Both the position numbers and the translations under genes were made by a program. Shown one piece after another: positions 7,591 through 17,754 of a DNA stretch of 64,000 bases; positions within the stretch are counted from its first letter, which is position 1, and each line of letters opens with the position of its first letter. Source of the DNA: Streptomyces sp. A1277 (GTDB lineage Bacteria; Actinomycetota; Actinomycetes; Streptomycetales; Streptomycetaceae); assembly GCF_004795015.1 (NCBI RefSeq), contig NZ_SSBI01000001.1:1-64000 (forward strand), written 5' to 3'. The notes beneath the pieces are model-generated. The model made no database searches and had not been told where the DNA came from. It saw nothing but the letters and a program-made list of their open reading frames with translations.

Positions 7591-9561
7591 TCAGCGACGC
7601 GTCAGTGCCCGGCGGCCCAGGAGTTCCGCCAGGCCCCGGCGGGTCGCCGCGATGACCACGCGGTCCGTGGGGCGCAGGACGTAGCCGGGGTGGAGGTTCC
7701 ACACGAGGCTGCCCTGTCCCGTCGCGCCGCCGGGTGCACCGGGCGCGCCCGGTGTGTGGGGTGGGGCGACGTCGAGGGCCAGGACGCGCCACGCCCCCGC
7801 GCGGAACGCCTGCTCCACCGTGCGGCCCTCCAGTTGCGGGTGGCCGGCGACCTCGATCGCGGCGAACAGCATCACCTTGCGTTCGACCGGGATAGCGCCC
7901 AGGATCTGCCGCCCCATCATGGCGACCGCGAAGGACGGGCCGGCCAGGTGGGAGACCGAGCGGGAGCGGGTCAGGGCCTGCGGGTGGGCCGTGCGCAGGG
8001 TGCGGTAGACCGCCGTGGCGAACTCGTCGTCGAACAGGCGCAGCGTCACCCGCAGGTTCGGCTTGAGCGAGCGGGCGTAGAGTGCGGCCTCCAGGTTCGT
8101 GGTGTCGACGCTGGTCAGGGCGAGGAGGCCCCGCGAGCGGGTGATCTTCGCGGCCTCCAGCACCCCTTCGTGGGTGACGTCGCCGAGGACGACGGGGACG
8201 TGCAGGCGGCGGGCGACCGCGATGCCGCGCGCGTCCGGGTCGTCCTCCACGCAGACGACGGGGATGCCCAGCTCCCGCAGGTGGACCAGGACGCGGGTGC
8301 CGATCTTGCCGAGGCCGAGCAGCACCACGTGCCCGGACAGGCCGCGCGGCGGGCGTCGCAGGGAGGAGGCCGTACGGAGGGAGCCGAATGCCTCCAGGAC
8401 GCCGGCCACCAGGAGGGGGAGGAGCATCAGGCCGGCGATGCCGGAGAGGATCTGGATGATCTGGCGGGGGGTGGGGTCGCCGATGGCCGGGTCGCCCATG
8501 GCGAACAGGTCGAGCAGGGTGAGGTAGGCGGCGTGCAGGGGGTGGTCGCCCGTGGTGATGGAGGAGGCCACCGCGAGGCCGAGTACGGCCAGCCCGACGC
8601 CCAGCGCGGACCACCGCAGCCGCCGCGAGAAGAACTGGCTCAGCGGGGCGCTCCGGCCGCTCATCCGGGGCTTGGGGGCGGCCGGTCCGAACTGGGTGAC
8701 GGCCTCCAGGACCACCGTGCCGCGTCCGGCGGCGGCGGCCACCTGGGCAGGGTCGGGGAGGAGCTGGGGGCCCTCGGCGCCGCTGCTGTCGGAGCCCTCC
8801 GCGCCGGCCGGGTCGTGGGTGGTGGAGGAGAGCAGGGCCAGCGTGCACAGGCCCGGGTCGGCGACCTGGCCGGTCCTGGGCGGCAGGCGTTCGGCCGCGC
8901 GCAGGAACAGGCCCTCCGCGCGGATCACCCGGGTCGATCCGGCGAGCGCGGTGGCCGCGAGGGCGGGGGCGGCGGTGTCGGCGTCGGACAGGACCGTGGT
9001 GGAGGCGTCGAGCGCGGCCGGGTCGAGCCCGGGGGACGCGACGGCGGCCGCCTGGTCGAGCAGGGTCTCCAGATGCTGGCCGAGCTTGCGGTTGTAGAGC
9101 CGGATCACCAGCCGGACCCGGGGGTTGAGCCGGCGGGCGGTCAGCGCGGCCCGGATGTTGCGCTCGTCGTCGTCGTAGACGAGGGCCACCGCGGACGCCG
9201 TGTCGATGCCCGCCTCCTCCAGCGACTCGTCGGAGGGCTCCGCCGCCTGGAGGATGCGCACCGCCTCCACCCCGGCGTTGGTGTCCCCGTCCGAACCGTG
9301 GGGGAGGACGACCCCGTTGCGGTTCATCGCGGACGCCATCCGGCCGAACAGCGCGGCGGCCCGGCCGCGCCCGCTCAGCGGCTCGTCCGGCCTGGCCGTG
9401 CCCGGCTCCGGGGGGACGACGAGGGTGACCCGCTCCCCGTAGACGTAACGCAGCTCCACGGCGAGCCGCTGGGCGAGCGCGTCGTCGCCGCAGACCACCA
9501 TGTGGCCGGAGAACGGGGAGGGTTGGGGTTGCTGGGGGAATGAGGACACGGAACCCAGCAT
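7591..9561 (-). CDS. TrkA-N/RCK ion-channel protein (CASTOR/Pollux-like)
   Basis: A 656-residue protein with a first NAD-binding Rossmann region (HMVVCGDDALAQRLAVEL, about residues 20-230), a membrane pore module at about 320-410 (a helix near 325-342, a re-entrant HAAYLTLLDLFAMGDPA segment, and a second helix near 375-395), and a second RCK/TrkA-N domain (HVVLLGLGKIGTRVLVHL) with a TrkA-C-like tail. The potassium-filter sequence TVGYGD is absent, so ion selectivity is uncertain. The pore-plus-RCK layout resembles prokaryotic relatives of CASTOR/Pollux channels. Stop codons lie 30 bp from the upstream ATPase gene on the same strand, so cotranscription is possible. Confidence 0.82.
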   Translation of the reverse strand: MLGSVSSFPQQPQPSPFSGHMVVCGDDALAQRLAVELRYVYGERVTLVVPPEPGTARPDEPLSGRGRAAALFGRMASAMNRNGVVLPHGSDGDTNAGVEAVRILQAAEPSDESLEEAGIDTASAVALVYDDDERNIRAALTARRLNPRVRLVIRLYNRKLGQHLETLLDQAAAVASPGLDPAALDASTTVLSDADTAAPALAATALAGSTRVIRAEGLFLRAAERLPPRTGQVADPGLCTLALLSSTTHDPAGAEGSDSSGAEGPQLLPDPAQVAAAAGRGTVVLEAVTQFGPAAPKPRMSGRSAPLSQFFSRRLRWSALGVGLAVLGLAVASSITTGDHPLHAAYLTLLDLFAMGDPAIGDPTPRQIIQILSGIAGLMLLPLLVAGVLEAFGSLRTASSLRRPPRGLSGHVVLLGLGKIGTRVLVHLRELGIPVVCVEDDPDARGIAVARRLHVPVVLGDVTHEGVLEAAKITRSRGLLALTSVDTTNLEAALYARSLKPNLRVTLRLFDDEFATAVYRTLRTAHPQALTRSRSVSHLAGPSFAVAMMGRQILGAIPVERKVMLFAAIEVAGHPQLEGRTVEQAFRAGAWRVLALDVAPPHTPGAPGAPGGATGQGSLVWNLHPGYVLRPTDRVVIAATRRGLAELLGRRALTRR

Positions 9562-9590
9562 GCCTTGCTCCCATCCGGAGATCAGTAGGG

Positions 9591-12500
9591 TCAGCCGTTG
9601 TCGTGGTCCCCGGCCGGCGGCCTGGACAGCAGACGGCGGGGGTCGGCCGCGCGGCCGATCGCCGTCTCGACCGCCGCGATCCGGTCCGCGAGCAGGCCGA
9701 GCGCGGCCACCGCGCGGGTCATCGGGTCCCCCTCGGGCCCGCCGAGTGCCTGGGTGCGGACGTACGAGGAGCAGAGCGCGGCCCAGCGCTCGGCCTGCGA
9801 GGGCGTGAGCGTGGAGCGCAGGGCGGCCAGCTTCAGCAGGGCGGCCTCGGCCCCGTTGGTGAGGGTCTGCGCCTCGCCCGCGTAGTGGTCGTCCACGACG
9901 GCGGACAGCTCGGCGTCGTTCATCACGGGCGCGATCCGCTCCGCGATCCGGTTCATGTTGCGGTACGAGCCCTGGAGCCGGAACGGCGGTTCGGTGCGGG
10001 TGGCGTCCGTCTGCGCGGCCGAGGTGATGTACGCGGCGTTGACCGCGAGCACCGTGTCACGGGCCCGCAGCAGGTGGCGCAGGACGGCGGTGATCCGGTC
10101 CACCTCGGCCGGGGCGTAGGGGTGTTCGAGCCGTTCGGGGCGGGCCGTGGGGTCGGCGGCGGCGAGCCGCAGCAGCAGCGTCAGGTCGTCGCGGGAGCGG
10201 CCGGCGAGTGGGGCGAGGACCGGGTTGGCGGTCAGCGCGTTCTCGATGAAGCTCAGCGCGAAGACGTCCTCGCGGCCGCTCAGCACCTCGCCCAGGTTCC
10301 ACACGTCGGCCCGGTTGGCGAGCATGTCGGGGACCTGGAAGCGCTCGCCGGACTCGGTGTACGGGTTGCCCGCCATGCACACCGCGAACCGCTTGCCCCG
10401 CAGGTCGTAGCTGCGCGGCTCACCGTCCCGTACGCCCTCGATGCGGCGGGTGGCGTCGCACAGCGGGATGAACTTCTGGAGGAGTTCCGGGGAGGTGTGC
10501 TGGATGTCGTCCAGGTAGAGCAGCGTGTTGTTGCCCGCCTCCAGCGCGAAGTTGATCTTCTCGATCTCCTGGCGCGCGGTGGCGCTGCCCGCCTGCGCCG
10601 GGTCGAGCGAGGTCACGTCGTGGCCGAGGTTGGGGCCGCTGATCTTGACGAGGACCAGGCCGAGCCGGTCGGCGACGTACTCCATGAGCGTCGTCTTGCC
10701 GTAGCCGGGCGGGGAGACGAGCAGCAGCAGGCCCTGCGAGTCGGTGCGGCGGTCGGCGTCGGCGGTGGAGAGCTGCTTGGCCAGGCTGTCGCCGATCAGC
10801 GGCAGGTACACCTCGTCCAGCAGCCGGTTGCGCACGAACGCGGACATGACGCGCGGCCGGTGGTCCTCCAGCCGCAGCCGGGCCCGCTCGGCGGCGACCA
10901 GGGTGGTGCGCCTGCGCTGGTAGGCGCGGAAGCCGGGGACGACGTCGGTGCGGAACCGCTCGGTGCGGTCGAGGAGTTCGTCGATGCGTACGGTGAGCCG
11001 GCCGCGGTCGATGCGCGGGTGGACGCCCAGGAGGCCGTCCACGGTCTCGGTGAGCGGCGCGTCGGCCTCGTAACGGGCGAGCAGCGGCTCGGGGCAGAGC
11101 TCCACGGCGACGGCCTCCGCGAGGTCGCCCGGGTCGATGTCCGTGCCGCTCGCCTCGGCGTACGAGGTGAGCCAGCCCTCCACGAGCTGGCGGCGGGCCG
11201 GCAGGTCGTCCGCGAGGGCGGCGAGGTCGTCGTCGTACGCCGAAGAGCCGGTGGCGTGGCGGAACTTGTCCAGGAAGGTACGGACGGCAGCGCCCGTCAC
11301 GAAGCCCTCGGGGCCGCCGGTCAGCTCCTCGAAGAGGTAGGCGGCGACGCCACGGGAGCCCTCGCCGGGGATCACCGACGCCCACTCCTCCTGGAGCGCG
11401 GCGACGGCCGGGGCCAGCCCGAAGGTCTCCCGGGCCCGGGCCAGTGAGCGGGCGCGGCGGGTCCAGGAGGTGCGGCGGGCCTCGTCCGCCTCATGGGCCC
11501 AGAAGAGCTGGGCGGCGGCCCGGACGGCGGGCGTGAAGCGGAGCAGGCCCGCGCCCGCGTGCAGCCGCAGCAGCGCGGCCAGGATCGCGGTCGCGTCCTC
11601 GTCGTGGACGCCGCGCTGGTACCCCTCGTCGTACGCGGCCTGCGCCGACTCCCGGACCAGCGTGGCGAGTGCGGCCGCGTCCAGGGCGCCGAGCCGGTCC
11701 GCGCCCTGCTCGGCGAGGAGGCGGGCGGCCAGGTGCTCGCCCCGGTAGACGGACGGCGACTCGGAGGGCAGCGACTGCTCCCAGTACGGGCGGGTCGCGG
11801 CGAACTCCGGGTCGGTGACCGGCATCCGGTAGTCGGTCCCGGTGACGGCGAACGCGAGCCCGTCGTCCTGGGGCACCAGCGTCAGTTCGAACGGCTGGGT
11901 GTTCACCGCGAACCGGTGCCGGCCGAGCCGGATCACGGCCCCGCCGTCCGCGTACAGCTCGCTGCGGTCGCGCAGGGCCCGGCCCGCCTCCTGGCGGGCG
12001 GCGAGCAGCTGCCCGTCCAGCTCCTCGGCGCGCACGGTGTCACCGAGTCCGCGCAGCTCGTCGGCGGTGCGGCGGACCTTGGCGACCATCGGGTCGGAGG
12101 CGAAGTAGGTGTGGACGGCGTCCAGGTCGGGCAGGGCCGTACTGCGGCGGGCCACCGTCTCCAGGACGCGTGCGGCGGAGTCCGCGAGGCGTTCGGTGCG
12201 GCGGGCCAGGGCGTCCTGAAGGCTCTGCCGGCGCGCCGAGAACGCCTCGTACACCTCCGTCCGGCGCTCGCCCAGCTCCGCCAGGAAGTCGTCGAACTCC
12301 GCGAACCGGGCTTCCAGGTTCTCCAGCTGGAGCAGCAGCCGGGCCAGCTGCTCGTCGCAGGAGTCCGGGGTGTCGGCGGCGGCCAGCGCGGCCGTGACGG
12401 CCTGCCCGAGCAGCGCGGCCTCGGCGGCGAACTCGGCCCGGCCCTCGTGGTCCAGCAGGGTGCGGCGGCGGGCGTCGAGCGTGGCGCGGGCCCGGTTGAC

Positions 12501-14489
12501 GGCGCCGAGCACCTCCGCGATCCGCTCCAGGATCGACGTACGGACCACGCCGTCGCCGATGTCGAGCCCGGCGACGACGTCCGTGACCGTGCTCAGGCCG
12601 TCCGTCATGCCGGCCAGCCGGTCCCCGAGCGCGGAGGCGTCGGTGACGGAGGCGATCTCGCCGGCCTCCTCGGTGAGGCGGGCGATGTCCTCGTGGTAGC
12701 CGGCGAACGCGTCGTCCCTGGCCAGGAACGCGACCGCGCGCCGGCCGGCCGCTTCCAGGTCCTCGGTGGTGGTGGCGGTGAGTTCCGCGATGCGCTCGGT
12801 GTCCGCGTACCGCATGTCGCAGAGCGTCGCCAAGCGGCCGTGCGCGCCGCGCAGTTCGGTCAGCCGGTCGACCCACTCGGCGGCCGTGCGCGGGGCCTCG
12901 CCGCGCACCCGGCGGACCAGGGTGGTGATGCGGTCGGCCGTCTCGGCGAGCGCGTCGGCGGCCTGCCGGGTCAGCTCCTGGACGGCATCGAACTCCGCCA
13001 CGACCTGGCGGGCGGTCTCCCGCAGTTCGTCCAACGGCTCGCTCAGGGCGCCGAGTTCGGTGTCGCCCAGCCAGTGGTAGCGGTCGCCCGCGCGGACGCA
13101 GTCGGTGACCAGCCGGTCGTACACGGCGGCCGTCGGCGTCGTCTCGGACGCGGAGTGCGCGAGCGCCAGGCAGTCCGAGATCCCGCGCACCAGATCCGCG
13201 TTGCCGACCCGGGCCAGCGGGCCGCCCCCGACGGGGCGGGAGGCGGCGTAGGTGTCGGAGACGTACGGGGTCTGCCAGCGCTGCAACGGGTGGACCCGGG
13301 CCGCCCCGCCGTCGCCGCCCTCCACCGGGTCGCGCAGGACGACGAGCGTGCCGTCGTCCAGCAGGGCGTGGCCCCGGCCCTGGAGCGGGGTCGCGACCTC
13401 CTGGCGGATCACGTTGTACGGCAGCAGCAGGCTCCGCCCGTCCTGGCGGGACCGGAAGACGTAGAGCACGTCCTCACCGTTGGGCGAGCGGACGGCGTCC
13501 TCGAAGACCGGGTCGGTGAGCGGCTGAGCGATGTCGAAGGTCCTGGCCTCGCCGGTGGTCAGGTAGAAACCGCCGGGGAAGATGATCCCCTGGTCCTCCG
13601 GGAGCCGCCGGCAGGCCGGGCCGATGCCGTCCAGCCGGGTGACGGTTCCGAGCAGCGCGTTGAAGACGAGGTAGCGCCTCGCCTCCTCCTTGTACGGGCG
13701 GACGCGGAGCAGGACCAGCGGGCCCAGCTCCGCGTACTCGACCTCGGCGTCGGCGAGCGACTGGAGCGGTTCGGTGACCGGCTCGTCGTAGATCCCGTCC
13801 GGGGTGTCCGTGTCGTCGACGGTCTTGACGGTGAGGCTGCCGCCGAGCGTGTCGACGTACAGCTCCGCCTCGCAGCCGATCGCGATGTGCGGGTGGCGGC
13901 CGGTGATGTGGGACTCGCGCCCGGCGGTGGTCCAGGTGAAGTCGTGCGACGGCGGGAACACGTGGTCGCGCTCGCCGCGCGCGTCGAGGAACGCGCCGGG
14001 CGAGCCGTCGGCGTTCAGCGCCCAGCGCAGGACGCGGATGTCGTCGGCGGTCTCGCCGGTACGGAACACCGCGAGCAGCCGGCCCTCGGTACGGCGCAGC
14101 CGCAGCAGGCGGGCGTCCCGGAAGTAGCGGTGCAGCCCGTCGAACTCGCGGACGAAGGCGGTCTCGGAGAGCAGGTCGCCGGTGCCGGGCGTGAGGTCGG
14201 AGGCGTACAGGGCGAGTACGTCGTCCACGGCCGGCTCGCCCCGGTGGCCGGGGCCGCGCTCGAAGCCGAACAGGAGCTGTCCGCCGACCGCGACGAGGTC
14301 ACGGGGGACCAAGGGGCGCTCGGTGCGGATCTGCTCGCTGCCCAGCAGCCGCAGGCCGGTGGAGCCGAACTCCTCGGTGCGGCGGGCGTTGAGCGCCTCC
14401 GCTCGGTGGGCGAGTTCGGTGGCGTGGGTGCGCAGGCGGCGGCGCAGGACGTCGTAGTCCCCGGCGGTTGGTGGGGTCACGGTGTCCAT
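9591..14489 (-). CDS. Giant AAA+ ATPase, 'DNA repair ATPase' family (DUF3686-type)
   Basis: A 1632-residue protein. Roughly residues 90-480 are rich in beta strands with repeated FGFE, LYV, VFR segments, as in a propeller-like domain. Residues about 500-900 are alpha-helical with long heptad-like stretches (EFDAVQELTRQAADALAETA). The AAA+ module lies near the C-terminus, with Walker A PPGYGKTT at about residue 1260, Walker B LLYLDDIQ at about 1322, and a following CMAGNPYTESG sensor-like segment. Homologues are commonly labelled DNA repair ATPase, but nothing seen here shows a DNA role. The next gene on the same strand, 280 bp upstream, is a flotillin, then an OB-fold membrane protein. A membrane-remodelling or stress function is equally plausible. 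Confidence 0.85.
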   Translation of the reverse strand: MDTVTPPTAGDYDVLRRRLRTHATELAHRAEALNARRTEEFGSTGLRLLGSEQIRTERPLVPRDLVAVGGQLLFGFERGPGHRGEPAVDDVLALYASDLTPGTGDLLSETAFVREFDGLHRYFRDARLLRLRRTEGRLLAVFRTGETADDIRVLRWALNADGSPGAFLDARGERDHVFPPSHDFTWTTAGRESHITGRHPHIAIGCEAELYVDTLGGSLTVKTVDDTDTPDGIYDEPVTEPLQSLADAEVEYAELGPLVLLRVRPYKEEARRYLVFNALLGTVTRLDGIGPACRRLPEDQGIIFPGGFYLTTGEARTFDIAQPLTDPVFEDAVRSPNGEDVLYVFRSRQDGRSLLLPYNVIRQEVATPLQGRGHALLDDGTLVVLRDPVEGGDGGAARVHPLQRWQTPYVSDTYAASRPVGGGPLARVGNADLVRGISDCLALAHSASETTPTAAVYDRLVTDCVRAGDRYHWLGDTELGALSEPLDELRETARQVVAEFDAVQELTRQAADALAETADRITTLVRRVRGEAPRTAAEWVDRLTELRGAHGRLATLCDMRYADTERIAELTATTTEDLEAAGRRAVAFLARDDAFAGYHEDIARLTEEAGEIASVTDASALGDRLAGMTDGLSTVTDVVAGLDIGDGVVRTSILERIAEVLGAVNRARATLDARRRTLLDHEGRAEFAAEAALLGQAVTAALAAADTPDSCDEQLARLLLQLENLEARFAEFDDFLAELGERRTEVYEAFSARRQSLQDALARRTERLADSAARVLETVARRSTALPDLDAVHTYFASDPMVAKVRRTADELRGLGDTVRAEELDGQLLAARQEAGRALRDRSELYADGGAVIRLGRHRFAVNTQPFELTLVPQDDGLAFAVTGTDYRMPVTDPEFAATRPYWEQSLPSESPSVYRGEHLAARLLAEQGADRLGALDAAALATLVRESAQAAYDEGYQRGVHDEDATAILAALLRLHAGAGLLRFTPAVRAAAQLFWAHEADEARRTSWTRRARSLARARETFGLAPAVAALQEEWASVIPGEGSRGVAAYLFEELTGGPEGFVTGAAVRTFLDKFRHATGSSAYDDDLAALADDLPARRQLVEGWLTSYAEASGTDIDPGDLAEAVAVELCPEPLLARYEADAPLTETVDGLLGVHPRIDRGRLTVRIDELLDRTERFRTDVVPGFRAYQRRRTTLVAAERARLRLEDHRPRVMSAFVRNRLLDEVYLPLIGDSLAKQLSTADADRRTDSQGLLLLVSPPGYGKTTLMEYVADRLGLVLVKISGPNLGHDVTSLDPAQAGSATARQEIEKINFALEAGNNTLLYLDDIQHTSPELLQKFIPLCDATRRIEGVRDGEPRSYDLRGKRFAVCMAGNPYTESGERFQVPDMLANRADVWNLGEVLSGREDVFALSFIENALTANPVLAPLAGRSRDDLTLLLRLAAADPTARPERLEHPYAPAEVDRITAVLRHLLRARDTVLAVNAAYITSAAQTDATRTEPPFRLQGSYRNMNRIAERIAPVMNDAELSAVVDDHYAGEAQTLTNGAEAALLKLAALRSTLTPSQAERWAALCSSYVRTQALGGPEGDPMTRAVAALGLLADRIAAVETAIGRAADPRRLLSRPPAGDHDNG

Positions 14490-14560
14490 GGGGTGCGCTC
14501 CTTTGGGCGGGGGTGCGTGTGCCGGTGGGCGGGTGCAGGTGGTGTTCCGCCGGGCTTGTC

Positions 14561-14731
14561 GTCCTCGATCGCCGGACGGGCTTGAACTTGCCGTTCGGGC
14601 GTCCTCGATCGCCGGACGGGCTTGAACTTGCCGTTCGGGCGTCCTCGATCGTCGGACGGGCTTGGGAGGCCCTGGCCAGGGGGCTCGCCGGCTTGAGAGG
14701 GGCCCACCCAGCCCGTCCGGCGATCGAGGAC
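14561..14731. repeat. 40-bp intergenic repeats (GTCCTCGATCGCCGGACGGG) plus inverted copy
   Basis: A 40-bp unit is present at 14561-14600 and exactly repeated at 14601-14640. A third partial copy starts at 14641 with one mismatch, and an inverted copy (AGCCCGTCCGGCGATCGAGG) lies at 14710-14731. The motif is a known dispersed intergenic palindrome-forming repeat of Streptomyces. The direct and inverted copies could form a long stem that ends transcription or limits read-through from the flotillin gene into the ATPase gene. Confidence 0.8.
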
Positions 14732-14769
14732 GGACGGGGCCGGGGTGGGCGTTCGGCTCTCGGTGCCGG

Positions 14770-16863
14770 TTACGCCACCGGCGTCCCGTTGCGGCCCGCG
14801 CCGGTCAACGTGCTCACCGGCACGTCCGCCAGGCCCAGGGACCTCGCGTGGTCCAGCAACTGGCGGACCGAGTCCGCCCCCGCCCCCGGCGCGGACATCA
14901 TCCGCATCAGCAGCGCCGACACCGTCAGGTTCTGCACGTCACCCGTGGACACCGACGACAGCACCCGCGTCAGGTCGTCCGTGAACGAGGACTCGCCGTT
15001 CAGCCACGGACCGGCCAGCGCCTTCGCCGTGTCGGAGTGGCCGACGAAGCCGTCCAGGCTCTTGCCCATCGAGATGGACGAGACCAGCCGGTCGAAGAAG
15101 ACCGAGTCGCCGCCGACGATGTCGATGTCGGCGTTCTCCAGACCGGTGGCCAGCACCGTCGCCTGCGCCTCGGCGACCTGCCGCTGCACGTCGAGTCCGG
15201 CGAGCCGGATCTCCTTCTCGGCGGCCAGCCGCAGCCGGTACTCCTCGTGGCCGCGCGAGGCGTCGTCCAGCGCCGCCATCGCGGCCGCCTTCTCGGTGAG
15301 GCCCGCCGCCTCCGCCTTCAGCTTCTCGCCGATCATCGCCGCGTCGGCCGCCGCCTGGGCCTGCGTGCCCTCCGCGTCCGCGAGGGCCTTGAGACGGGCG
15401 CCCTCGGCCTCGGCCCTGAGCCGCGCGGACGTGGCCTCGGCCTCGGCGAGACCGGTCTTCTCGATCACCTCCGCCGCCGCGTCCCGCACCTGCACGTCCG
15501 CCAGGCCGGCCGCCGCCGACTCCGCCTGCACACCCTCGGCGAGCCGCAGCTTCGCCTGGGCGTCCAGGTCCGCTGTCTTCAGCCGGGCCTCGGCGAGCGT
15601 CAGCTGCTCGGCGGCGCGGTGGGTGGCGGCGGCCTCGGCCGCCTCCGCGGCCTTGATGTCCTTGACCAGCCGCTCCTGCGCCTCCGCCTCGGCGGCGATG
15701 ATGACCGACTTGCGGGTGCGCTCGGACTCCTCGACCGACCGCAGCGTCTTGATGGACTCCTCCTGCTCGGCGACCGTACGGTCCACCGCGATGCGCTCGC
15801 GGATCACGTCGGCGACCTCGCGGCGCTCCGCCTCGACCTCCTTCGTCGCGGCGATCCGGTTCAGCTCGGTCTCGCGCTCGCGCCCGATGACCTCCAGCAT
15901 CCGGTCCTTCTCGATGCGCTCGTTCTCCACGGCGATGACCCGCTCGCGGTTCTTCTGCGCGACGGCGATCTCACGGGCCTGGTTCTCCCGCTGGATGCCC
16001 AGCTGCTCCTCCGTCTTGATGAACGCGGCCTGGGCGCCCAGGCGCTCCTCCTCCTGGACCCGGGCGGTCACGGCCTCCTCGCGGGCCCGCAGCGTCTCGA
16101 CCTCGCGGCGCTGCTTGATCTCGGCCTCGGCCTGCCGGCGCTCCAGCTCCAGGATGGTCTCCCGGGCGTCGACGTCCTGCCGGGTGATCTCCTTCTGCTC
16201 GGTGCGCTGGAACTCGTTGGTCCGCACGTGCTCGATCGCGGTCAGCTCGGTGATCTTGCGGATGCCCTGGGCGTCCAGGATGTTGGCGCCGTCGAGCTGC
16301 GCCATCGGCGTCTGCTCAAGGAAGTCGATCGCCGCGTCGTCCAGGTGGTAGCCGTTGAGGTCGGTGCCGATGACCCGGATGATCCGGTCCCGGAACTCCT
16401 CGCGCTTGGTGTAGAGGTCGACGAAGTCCAGCTGCTTGCCGACGGTCTTGAGAGCCTCGGAGAACTTGGCCGCGAAGAACTCCTGGATGGCGACCTTGTC
16501 GCTGGCGCGCTCGGTGCCGATGGCCTGGGCGACCTTGATGACGTCCTCGACGGTCTTGTTGACCCGGACGAAGAACGTGATGTGGATGTCGGCGCGGATG
16601 TTGTCCTGGCAGATCAGGCCCTCGCGCCCGGTGCGCCGGATCTCGATGGTCTTCACCGAGATGTCCATGGACTCGGCCTTGTGCAGCACCGGCAGGACGA
16701 CGGCACCGGTGAAGGTCACGTCGACCTTCTTGGTCTTGGAGATGATCAGCGCCTTGCCCTGCTCCACCTTGCGGAAGAGCCGGGTGACGATCAGAAGTAC
16801 GGCTACGGCGATGAGCAGGACCACGGCGATGAGCAGGCCGAGGCCCAAGGAGATGGCATCCAT
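14770..16863 (-). CDS. Flotillin-like SPFH/band-7 protein (long form)
   Basis: A 697-residue protein. Residues 5-28 form a membrane anchor, about 30-210 an SPFH domain (VEQGKALIISKTKKVDVTF, then DNIRADIHITFFVRVNKTVEDV), and about 215-600 a very long Glu/Ala/Arg coiled coil (EIKQRREVETLRAREEAVTA). A C-terminal globular part contains VGGDSVFFDRLVSSIS. This is the flotillin/YqiK architecture, expected to oligomerise on the cytoplasmic face of the membrane. Start ATG 16863 is taken at the membrane anchor. It lies between the OB-fold gene (115 bp upstream) and the giant ATPase (downstream), all on one strand. Confidence 0.9.
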   Translation of the reverse strand: MDAISLGLGLLIAVVLLIAVAVLLIVTRLFRKVEQGKALIISKTKKVDVTFTGAVVLPVLHKAESMDISVKTIEIRRTGREGLICQDNIRADIHITFFVRVNKTVEDVIKVAQAIGTERASDKVAIQEFFAAKFSEALKTVGKQLDFVDLYTKREEFRDRIIRVIGTDLNGYHLDDAAIDFLEQTPMAQLDGANILDAQGIRKITELTAIEHVRTNEFQRTEQKEITRQDVDARETILELERRQAEAEIKQRREVETLRAREEAVTARVQEEERLGAQAAFIKTEEQLGIQRENQAREIAVAQKNRERVIAVENERIEKDRMLEVIGRERETELNRIAATKEVEAERREVADVIRERIAVDRTVAEQEESIKTLRSVEESERTRKSVIIAAEAEAQERLVKDIKAAEAAEAAATHRAAEQLTLAEARLKTADLDAQAKLRLAEGVQAESAAAGLADVQVRDAAAEVIEKTGLAEAEATSARLRAEAEGARLKALADAEGTQAQAAADAAMIGEKLKAEAAGLTEKAAAMAALDDASRGHEEYRLRLAAEKEIRLAGLDVQRQVAEAQATVLATGLENADIDIVGGDSVFFDRLVSSISMGKSLDGFVGHSDTAKALAGPWLNGESSFTDDLTRVLSSVSTGDVQNLTVSALLMRMMSAPGAGADSVRQLLDHARSLGLADVPVSTLTGAGRNGTPVA

Positions 16864-16978
16864 GACAGTCCTTGGCGGCTGGTGGTACGAAAAATGAGCG
16901 GTTTCGGGGGTGTGGTGGCGCGGCGGCGCTCGGCCCGGGCATGCCGGGCGGGCACATCGCGCCGGTGAGGAGGACGGC

Positions 16979-17641
16979 TCAGGCGGTGGGGCCGGGAGCC
17001 GTCCGGCCGTGACGGGGCGGCTCGGCGGCCGGAGGGCCCGGGTCGAGCGCCTTGTCGTAGGAGGAGACCCAGAAGAACTCCCCGGCCTCGTCGTACGCGT
17101 ACAGCAGGCCCGCGCTTCCGGCGGTGAGCTCCGCGTCGGCGGGCGGCAGCTGCCGCACCTGGACGATGGCGGTCGACCCGTCGGCCGCGGCGACCTCGGC
17201 CTGGCCGAAGTCGGAGCCGACCGAGCCGGTGCGGATCGTGCAGACCCGGCCCAGGAAGTCCTGGCGCGATGGCGGAGGCTGGTCGGGGAAGAAGCGGCGG
17301 AAGTGGTGGACGAGCAACCGCACCGCACCCCAGGCGAGGAGCAGCGCCCCGGCGAGCACCCCGAAGGCGAGCACGGCCCGGACGGTGCCGGTGGCTCCCG
17401 AGCGGTGCACCAGGACGGAACCGGTCAGGGCGGTGAACCAGCCGACGGCGACCACCAGGGACACCGAGACGGTGACCGGTACGCCGCCGACGCCCGCGAG
17501 ATCGGTGTCGAGGTCCGCGTCGAAGGAGTGGTGGTCGGCCGCACCGACCAGGACGAGCAGCCAGAAGGCGATGACGACGACCAGCGCCGCGGCGAAGAGT
17601 ACGGCCGGGAAGGACAGTGTCGCGTCCAGGAACTCCCGCAT
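16979..17641 (-). CDS. OB-fold membrane protein, YqiJ/NfeD-like partner of flotillin
   Basis: A 220-residue protein with membrane helices near residues 10-33, 55-78 and 85-108, and a cytoplasmic OB-fold-like domain at about 125-200 (DFLGRVCTIRTGSVGSDFGQAEV, then AIVQVRQLPP and LLYAYDEAGEFFWVSS). YqiJ/NfeD-type OB-fold membrane proteins are regularly encoded with flotillins, and this one precedes the flotillin at 14770-16863 on the same strand. Start ATG 17641 was chosen at the membrane segment, preceded by an AGGGGGTGG tract. Longer in-frame starts upstream encode low-complexity residues. Confidence 0.85.
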   Translation of the reverse strand: MREFLDATLSFPAVLFAAALVVVIAFWLLVLVGAADHHSFDADLDTDLAGVGGVPVTVSVSLVVAVGWFTALTGSVLVHRSGATGTVRAVLAFGVLAGALLLAWGAVRLLVHHFRRFFPDQPPPSRQDFLGRVCTIRTGSVGSDFGQAEVAAADGSTAIVQVRQLPPADAELTAGSAGLLYAYDEAGEFFWVSSYDKALDPGPPAAEPPRHGRTAPGPTA

Positions 17642-17754
17642 CGGTTTCCACCCCCTGCCGTCCCGCCGGCAACCCTGCCGGCGCTTGCGCGGGGCGGGCG
17701 GTGACCCCGGTGCCGCAGCGCCGCCATGGGCACCGCCGCGGCGACCGGGTCCTT

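Noticed and set aside
6362..9574. 1070-residue minus-strand fusion of a channel-like protein and the monooxygenase
   Set aside because: Only the last 361 residues are coding; the rest is a frame shadow of the TrkA-like gene, which has its own reading frame.
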